This document shows, piece after piece, positions 58,826 to 64,000 of a stretch of 64,000 nt of DNA. The notes beneath the pieces are model-generated. The model was not told the DNA's origin. It saw only the letters and a program-made list of their open reading frames with translations, and searched no databases. The position numbers were made by a program, and so were the translations under genes. Every line of letters begins with the position of its first letter. Within the stretch, counting starts at the first letter, position 1. Source of the DNA: Nonomuraea pusilla (GTDB lineage: Bacteria > Actinomycetota > Actinomycetes > Streptosporangiales > Streptosporangiaceae); NCBI RefSeq assembly GCF_900109355.1, contig NZ_FOBF01000001.1:487613-551612 (forward strand), in the 5' to 3' direction.

Positions 58826-61800
58826 GTGGACCTGCCCACGTATACCAACATCTGGCGAATCGAGAAGCGGCTCTACAAGCTGTACGACCTACGGCTGCCG
58901 ACGCCGCTGCCCATCGTCTGGATCGGGGTGTTCGTCGGTGTGTTCGTGCCGTGGTCGCTCCTGCTCGTGCTCGTCGGCGTGCCCGTGGAGATGCCGTGGC
59001 ACGTCCTGTTCCTGGTGCCGCCCGGCATCGTCACCTGGCTGTCCACCCGGCCCGTCATCGAGGGCAAGCGGCTCACCGAGCTCCTGGAGTCCCAGCTCCG
59101 CTATCTGGGGCAGCCGAAGGCCTGGTACCGGCTCGCGCCCGCGTCCGAACCCGAGACGGTCACGTTCGCGGGGCGGGTGTGGCGGACAACGCCCGGCCAG
59201 GTGAAGGCCAGGCCGTCCCGCAAGGCCGCCCAGGCCCGGGCCGCCGCCGACGCCACCGAGACGGCCCCGGAGCCGCGGCGGACGCGCGGCAGGGTACCCA
59301 AGCCGCTGCCCCGCCGCCCGGAGCGCGTCGTCGACGCGGCGGAGGCGGCGGGCCGCACGGAGAGCATCGTCCGCGACGCGACCACCTCCCCGCGGGGGGC
59401 CGCCGTGCGCGCAGAACCGCCGGCCCGCAGGGACGTCCCCGGCTCGAACGGCGGCAGAGGCACGGCGGGCGAGCCCGGTGCGACGCCGCGCCGGATCCGC
59501 CCCGCCGTGGCGGCCGCCGCTGCCGCCGCCGCGCAGGCACCGGTCACCGCCGCCGTGCCGGAACCGCCCGTCAGCGGCGCCACCCACCACACGGGGCAGG
59601 CCACCGGGGCGCCCGGCCAGGCCGCACAGGCTTTCGGCGCTCCGGGGTCGCAGGCGTCCGGCCACGCTGCACAGGCTTTCGGTGCTCCGGGGGCGGCGAC
59701 CGGCGCGCCCGCGCCGTCCTCGGCGGCGAGCGGGCACGCTCCCGGGTCGCCCGGCCGCCCCGACGGAAGCGCCGGGCAGGCAGCCGGTGCGCCTGGGCAG
59801 GCGAGCGGGAAGACCGGGCAGGGGGCCGAGGCCATCGGGCTTCCGGGGGCCGAGGCCGCGGAGCTCCGGGGGACGGAGCCCCGGCAGCGCTCCGGGTCCG
59901 AGCCGCGGAGCCTCAGGTCCGTCTGGGGCACCGTGCTGCGCCGCGGCACCGCCCCGGCCCTGGGCCGGCCGCCCGCACGACCCGCGGCGCCGCCCCAGCG
60001 CGGGCACGACCTCCCGGAGCCGTCCGCGCCGCAGCCGTCGGGGACGGACGGTTCCGAGGGGAGCGGCCGTGACGCGGGCATCCGGGAGCCGGAGTCCGGG
60101 GCGGCCGTCGCTGGGCCTGCCGTGCCCGGAGCCGAGCCTGGCCCGGCGGTCTCCGCGCCTGCGGGGCCGTCCGTTGACGGCGGCCCCGCCGAGGAGCAAG
60201 GGCGACGTACGGGCACGAAGCAGGCCGGGGCTGGCACGGAGCAGGCCGGGACCGGCACGGAGCAGGCCGGGGCTGGCACGGAGCAGGCCGAGACCGGCAC
60301 GGAGCAAGGGCGTACGGGCACCGGAGCTGCCGGGGTGGGCGGCGAGCAGGGCGCGGCCGGTGCGGCGGCTGGGCGGTCCGCCGGCGGGAAGCCGATCGAC
60401 ACCGAGGCGCTGCGGCGGCTGCGCAAGCTCGCCGCGAGCGCTGACGCGCCGTCCGAGCCCCTGGGACGCCCCGCAGACCCGCTGGGACGCCCCGCAGACC
60501 CGCTGGGACGCCCCGCAGACCCGCTGGGACGCCCCGCAGACCCGCTGGGACGCCCCGCAGACCCGCTGGGACGCCCCGCAGACCCGCTGGGACGCCCGGC
60601 GGAGCCGCTGGGACATGGTGCCGAGCCAGGGGGACGTGGCGCAGAGCCTGTGGGACCTGGTCCCGAGACCTCGGGACGCCGGGCCGAGGGCCTGGGGCGC
60701 GGGGCCGAGAGCGGGCAGTCGCGCGGCGGCGCGCGGCGTGACGACGACGTCGCCAGGAACCAGCACAGGAAGGGCCAGCCGCCCAGGATCGGCCCGGCCG
60801 TGACGCCGGCGGGCGTTCAGCGTGTCTGGCCGCCCACCGCCCCCGCGGCGGACCGTCCGGTGTCCCAGGAGGACGTCCGGCAGGAGACCGCGTGGGCAGC
60901 CGCGCCGGCGGCTCCGGAGGTACATGAGCCCGGCCCCGCCGCGCTCCCCGAGCCCTCGGCGGCGACCGTGCCGGAGGCCAGCACGCCCGGCGCCTCGGCG
61001 GCGACCGCTCTGGAGCGCAGCACCCCCGAGCTCCCGGCGGCGACCGTGCCGGAGGTCGGTACGCCTGGGGCCTTGGCGGTGACTGCGACGGAGGCCAGTA
61101 CGCCCGAGCCCTCGGCGGCGACCGCGCCCGAGCCCCACACGCCTGAGCCCCTGACGGTGACCGCCCAGGGGCCGAGCAAGCCCGAGGGCGAGGCTTCCGG
61201 CGGCCCGGTGGCCGATCCGGCGCCTACGGGCCTCGAACCCGAGCCTCCGGCCAGGCGTACGGAGGCGACCGAGCAGGCCGCCCGACGCGGGGCCGTCGGC
61301 CAGGCCGCCGGACGCGGGGCCGTCGGCCAGGCCGCCGGACGCGGGGCCGTCGGCCAGGCCGCTGGACGTGGGGCCGTCGGCCAGGCCGCTGGACGTGGGG
61401 GCGTCGGCCAGGCTGCTGGACGTGGGGCCGTTGACCAGGCTGCTGGACGTGGGGGTGTCGGCCAGGCGGCCGCCGGGGACACGACGGGCGACGTCGGCTT
61501 CTCCGGTGCCGTGGTGCGCGCCGCGTCCCGCGAGCCGGAGGTCCGGGCCGCCGCTGAGGTGGCAGCGGACCGGGCCGGTGCCCATGACGGCAAGGCCGTG
61601 AGCGCCGCCTCCGGGGCTGCCGAGGGTTCAGGGCCGGCCGAATCCGTCGAGCAGGCGGCTCAGGAAGCGAGCGGGCCGATGCCGAGCGCTGCGACCAGGA
61701 AGGCCGCAGAGCGGGCGGAGGCCACCGAGCCTAGGCAAACCGGTCAGCGTGCGCAGACCGGTGAGCCGATCAAGGCCGCCGGGATGCCGATCGGGCCTGC

Positions 61801-62782
61801 GAGCGGTGCGCGGCCCGGTGAGGCGCGGGTGCGGCGGGTCGAGTCGGTCGTCGGGCGCGACTCCGGCGGGTGGCGGCGTATCGCGCAGGTCGTCGTGGGC
61901 GGCGGCGGGGTGCGGTCCGACGGGTCGGAGATCGACGAGACCCGCGCCAGGGCGGTGTTCGGCGGCAGCCGCAGGATCGTGGTGCTGGGCTGCACCGGCG
62001 GCGCCGGCCAGAGCACGACGGCGCTGATGCTCGGCCACACCCTGGCGAGATACCGCGACGACCGCGTGGTGGCCGTCGACGCGAGCACCGGCCGCGACAC
62101 CCTCACCAGCAAGATCGAACCGGAGACGCCCGAGACCTTCACGTCGCTGCTGTCGCGGCTCGACAGGGTCAGCGGGTACCTCGGCATGCGCGGGTACACG
62201 ACCCGCACCTCTTCCGGCCTGGAGGTGATCGGCGCCGACACCGACGCGGGCGCCGAGCAGCGCCTCGCCGACCGGACGCTCTTCTCCGACCACCGCCTGG
62301 GCGAGTCGCTCGGCCTGCTGGACCGCTTCTACAAGCTGGCCGTCATCGACCCGGCCGCCGCGCTGGCGGCCCGGGTCCTGCCGTACGCCGACCAGCTGGT
62401 GCTGGTGGTGCCGGCGAGCGAGGAGGCGTCCGACGCGGTGGCCATGACCTACGAGTGGCTCGACGGGCACGGCTGCGCGGAGCTGCGCAGGCGCGCGGTG
62501 ATGGTGGTCAACGGCGTCAGCAGGCGTTCGATGGCCGACGTCGAGCAGGCGGAGTCGGTGGCCCGGGGCAGGTGCCGGGCCATCGTCAGGGTGCCCTGGG
62601 AGGACAGCCTCGCGCCTGAGGGCGCGGACGTCGTCGATCCGGGGCAGTTGCGCGCGGCCGGGCGGCGGGCCTACCTCGCTCTCGCCGGCGTCGTGGTCGC
62701 GGGCTTTGCGGCACAGACCGTCCGTCCGAGCGAAGAGGAGTTGGCGAGTGACCCCCCGGGCACGAGAATCGGTGAGCGATAA
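58826..62782 (+). CDS. TcpE membrane domain fused through a long disordered repeat region to a MinD/ParA-fold domain
   Basis: A 1318-residue single reading frame. Residues 1-105 match TcpE: YTNIWRIEKRLYKLYDLRLPTPLPI, two helices, then RLTELLESQLRYLG. Residues about 110-1030 are low-complexity Ala/Gly/Pro/Glu/Arg sequence with three tandem-repeat blocks. Residues about 1045-1300 form a MinD/ParA-like domain (IVVLGCTGGAGQSTTALMLGHTLA, VVAVDAST, LAVIDPAAALAARVLPYADQLVLVVPAS). The P-loop lysine is replaced by Gln1062, and the ParA signature lysine by Thr, so ATP hydrolysis is doubtful. GTG 58826 follows GGAGAGGAGG. The reading frame is unbroken, so a natural fusion and not a frameshift is implied. 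Confidence 0.85.
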   Translation: MDLPTYTNIWRIEKRLYKLYDLRLPTPLPIVWIGVFVGVFVPWSLLLVLVGVPVEMPWHVLFLVPPGIVTWLSTRPVIEGKRLTELLESQLRYLGQPKAWYRLAPASEPETVTFAGRVWRTTPGQVKARPSRKAAQARAAADATETAPEPRRTRGRVPKPLPRRPERVVDAAEAAGRTESIVRDATTSPRGAAVRAEPPARRDVPGSNGGRGTAGEPGATPRRIRPAVAAAAAAAAQAPVTAAVPEPPVSGATHHTGQATGAPGQAAQAFGAPGSQASGHAAQAFGAPGAATGAPAPSSAASGHAPGSPGRPDGSAGQAAGAPGQASGKTGQGAEAIGLPGAEAAELRGTEPRQRSGSEPRSLRSVWGTVLRRGTAPALGRPPARPAAPPQRGHDLPEPSAPQPSGTDGSEGSGRDAGIREPESGAAVAGPAVPGAEPGPAVSAPAGPSVDGGPAEEQGRRTGTKQAGAGTEQAGTGTEQAGAGTEQAETGTEQGRTGTGAAGVGGEQGAAGAAAGRSAGGKPIDTEALRRLRKLAASADAPSEPLGRPADPLGRPADPLGRPADPLGRPADPLGRPADPLGRPADPLGRPAEPLGHGAEPGGRGAEPVGPGPETSGRRAEGLGRGAESGQSRGGARRDDDVARNQHRKGQPPRIGPAVTPAGVQRVWPPTAPAADRPVSQEDVRQETAWAAAPAAPEVHEPGPAALPEPSAATVPEASTPGASAATALERSTPELPAATVPEVGTPGALAVTATEASTPEPSAATAPEPHTPEPLTVTAQGPSKPEGEASGGPVADPAPTGLEPEPPARRTEATEQAARRGAVGQAAGRGAVGQAAGRGAVGQAAGRGAVGQAAGRGGVGQAAGRGAVDQAAGRGGVGQAAAGDTTGDVGFSGAVVRAASREPEVRAAAEVAADRAGAHDGKAVSAASGAAEGSGPAESVEQAAQEASGPMPSAATRKAAERAEATEPRQTGQRAQTGEPIKAAGMPIGPASGARPGEARVRRVESVVGRDSGGWRRIAQVVVGGGGVRSDGSEIDETRARAVFGGSRRIVVLGCTGGAGQSTTALMLGHTLARYRDDRVVAVDASTGRDTLTSKIEPETPETFTSLLSRLDRVSGYLGMRGYTTRTSSGLEVIGADTDAGAEQRLADRTLFSDHRLGESLGLLDRFYKLAVIDPAAALAARVLPYADQLVLVVPASEEASDAVAMTYEWLDGHGCAELRRRAVMVVNGVSRRSMADVEQAESVARGRCRAIVRVPWEDSLAPEGADVVDPGQLRAAGRRAYLALAGVVVAGFAAQTVRPSEEELASDPPGTRIGER
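60211..60315 (+). repeat. 21-bp tandem repeats coding for G-T-E-Q-A-G-x heptads
   Basis: Five imperfect 21-bp units within the TcpE-fusion gene encode GTKQAGA, GTEQAGT, GTEQAGA, GTEQAET and GTEQGRT. Confidence 0.8.
60461..60607 (+). repeat. 21-bp tandem repeats coding for L-G-R-P-A-D-P heptads
   Basis: Seven units of 21 bp start at 60461 and recur every 21 bp to 60587. The first six are essentially identical (CTGGGACGCCCCGCAGACCC plus G), the seventh changes to LGRPAEP, and degenerate units continue to about 60700. Near identity at the DNA level shows recent expansion. Confidence 0.92.
61283..61471 (+). repeat. 27-bp tandem repeats coding for G-A-V-G-Q-A-A-G-R
   Basis: About seven 27-bp units in the same gene (GGGGCCGTCGGCCAGGCCGC plus seven bases), encoding GAVGQAAGR with variants GGVGQAAGR and GAVDQAAGR. 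Divergence increases toward the 3' end. Confidence 0.88.
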
Positions 62783-62829
62783 GTGAACAAGCGAGCAGGT
62801 CTGGCCCGTTCATGCGCCGAGGGGGCGGC

Positions 62830-64000
62830 ATGAGCAGGGCGTCCCGAGCGCACCAGCGCCTCGCGGTCCGCTACTTCGACGACCGCATCCTGCTCACAGA
62901 CTCAAGCGCATGGGCGTACTTCCGCCTTCCCACGGTCAGCTACGAGTTCGTGACGCCGGAGGAGCGGGAGGCGCTGGCGACGAACATCACGATCGCGCTG
63001 GCGGCGATCAGGATGCCGGACGCCGAGGTGCACCTGCGGGTGGCGCATCGTACGTACCCGGCGGCCGAGTGGGCGATGGCGTTGAACGCCACGTCCGACG
63101 AGGGGCCGGGCTGGCGCGACTACCTGGAGGAGATGTACCGCCACGTCTGGGCGAAGGACTTCTGGACGAAGGAGGTCTACCTCGGGGTGCGCCTGGGGGC
63201 GCGCGGCAGGCAGCTCGGCAGCGGTGTCCTGGCGCAGCTCCTCGGCTTCTACCAGAAGACCGAGAAGGCGCTCGGCATGGAGGACGACCACGTCCCCGAC
63301 GGCGAGATCGCCAGGTGGACGGAGCAGGCCGAACGGCTGGGGAGAGCCCTCGCGTCGAGCGCCCTCTACGCCCGTCACGCCACCTCGGTCGAGGTGGCGT
63401 GGTTGTTCCAGCACGCGGCGGCGGGCGCGCTGGGCGACCCGCCGCCGTCGGCGAGCCCGAAGCGGCGCTGGGGGAGGGGCGAGATCGAGTCGCTCGTCGA
63501 GGGCGAGATCCACAACGGCAGGTCGCTGCTGCGGATCGTGCAGCCGCAGGGCGAGTCGTACGTCGCGTACCTGTCGTTCGCGCGGTTCCCCGACCTCATG
63601 CCGTTCCCCGACGGCGAGCCGTGGATGCACTTCGCCGACCAGTTGCCGTTCCCGCTGGAGATCTCGTCGCGGATGCGGCTGATCCCGCCGGTGAAGGCGT
63701 CCAAGGACGTGGCGCGCAAGCTGGCGCACGCCCGCGACATGGACATCCACATCAGGGAGGCGGGCGCGGAGGCGCCGCTGGCGCTGGCGGAGCAGATCGA
63801 CGCGGCCCGCATGCTGGAGCACGGCATCACGAAGGAGCGGCTGCCCTTCGTGTACGGCTGGCACCGGCTGATCGTGGCGGCCCCGACCGAGGACATCTGC
63901 GTGCAGCGGGTGGAGGCGGTCGTCGAGCACTACCGTGACATGGGCATCGACGTGGTGAACTCGACGGGCGACCAGTTCTCGCTGTTCCGCGAGTCGCTGC
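62830..64000 (+). CDS. VirB4-type ATPase of the transfer locus, N-terminal part (runs off the window)
   Basis: The 390 visible codons form the N-terminal domain of a VirB4/TraC-like protein. It starts SRASRAHQRLAVRYFDDRILLTDSSAWAYFRLP, then has the domain features EEMYRHVWAKDFWTKEVYLGVRLG, EVAWLFQHAAAGALGDPP and a QLPFPLEISSRMRLIPPVKASKDVARKLAHARDMD helix region. A WHRLIVAAPTEDICVQRVEAVVEHYRDMGIDVV end precedes the expected C-terminal ATPase half, which lies past 64000. So no Walker motif can be checked. ATG 62830 follows GAGGGGG. It directly follows the TcpE fusion, consistent with one transfer or secretion operon. Confidence 0.83.
   Translation, partial: MSRASRAHQRLAVRYFDDRILLTDSSAWAYFRLPTVSYEFVTPEEREALATNITIALAAIRMPDAEVHLRVAHRTYPAAEWAMALNATSDEGPGWRDYLEEMYRHVWAKDFWTKEVYLGVRLGARGRQLGSGVLAQLLGFYQKTEKALGMEDDHVPDGEIARWTEQAERLGRALASSALYARHATSVEVAWLFQHAAAGALGDPPPSASPKRRWGRGEIESLVEGEIHNGRSLLRIVQPQGESYVAYLSFARFPDLMPFPDGEPWMHFADQLPFPLEISSRMRLIPPVKASKDVARKLAHARDMDIHIREAGAEAPLALAEQIDAARMLEHGITKERLPFVYGWHRLIVAAPTEDICVQRVEAVVEHYRDMGIDVVNSTGDQFSLFRESL

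Noticed and set aside
60461..60607. Regular 21-bp repeats as a possible CRISPR array
   Set aside because: The repeats are contiguous with no unique spacers and stay in frame within a gene.
58889..61585. 898-codon open frame antisense to the TcpE fusion
   Set aside because: Composition is a mirror of the sense repeats, with no recognisable domain and no start signal; the sense strand has TcpE and MinD-fold domains.
57428..64000. Complete integrative conjugative element
   Set aside because: Only TcpC-, TcpD-, TcpE- and VirB4-type genes are visible; no integrase, relaxase or attachment site lies in the window, so the locus may be a chromosomal secretion system.

Overview
The window is chromosomal DNA of a high-GC, mycothiol-producing actinobacterium. 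The gene set (mycothiol S-conjugate amidase, DUF4307, GTP-type PEPCK, AfsQ1/AfsQ2-like two-component system, DUF5999, DUF6542, F420-type nitroreductase, a family of Gly/Cys-tailed TIGR04222 proteins) and very strong G/C third-position bias fit the Streptosporangiales (Nonomuraea/Microbispora-like) best; the genus is inference. No tRNA, rRNA, CRISPR array, insertion sequence or prophage was seen. Genes are packed on both strands. At least a dozen starts sit 6 to 9 nt downstream of a TANNNT -10 box, suggesting leaderless mRNAs.

Layout. 1-7.9 kb: end of a DUF255 thioredoxin-like protein, a TetR/quinone-reductase divergon, mca with its small membrane partner and DUF4307, greA, and an NlpC/P60 cell-wall hydrolase. 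7.9-13 kb: pckG preceded by two DasR-like sites, then a translationally coupled cassette of a membrane protein with a Gly/Cys-rich tail (TIGR04222), a DUF692 multinuclear iron oxidase (MNIO) and a small partner. This cassette looks like an uncharacterised RiPP-type modification system. 13-21 kb: a cis-prenyltransferase, a PIN-PhoH ATPase, an AfsQ-type sensor/regulator with a GerMN-like lipoprotein, a transglycosylase behind a perfect CRP-type site, and a GT2 glycosyltransferase.

21-27.1 kb is a five-gene minus-strand operon (SDR 3-hydroxybutyrate dehydrogenase, GAF/CdaR regulator, MHS symporter, two alpha/beta hydrolases), best read as uptake and breakdown of a hydroxybutyrate ester or a similar compound. 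27.2-28.4 kb holds trpD with a classical Trp-Trp leader peptide and attenuator. 28.4-37.3 kb has a class II fumarase, two tandem Ser/Thr kinases, a secreted six-repeat protein, DUF5999 and a class I fumarase. 37.3-43.9 kb has an EamA transporter/MocR pair, a two-gene inositol-type sugar module, and an MFS/TetR pair. 44-56.7 kb carries conserved housekeeping genes (DUF1707, glpX, DUF4245, xseB, xseA, a lipid-droplet-type protein, ispH, DUF6542, rmuC, ychF), with accessory regulator pairs interleaved so that xseA and xseB are separated and face each other.

From 57.4 kb to the end lies the start of a TcpC/TcpE/VirB4-type secretion or conjugation locus. It includes an unusual 1318-residue protein joining a TcpE membrane domain, about 900 residues of repetitive disordered sequence and a MinD/ParA-fold domain whose P-loop lysine is replaced. 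The VirB4-like gene runs off the right edge.
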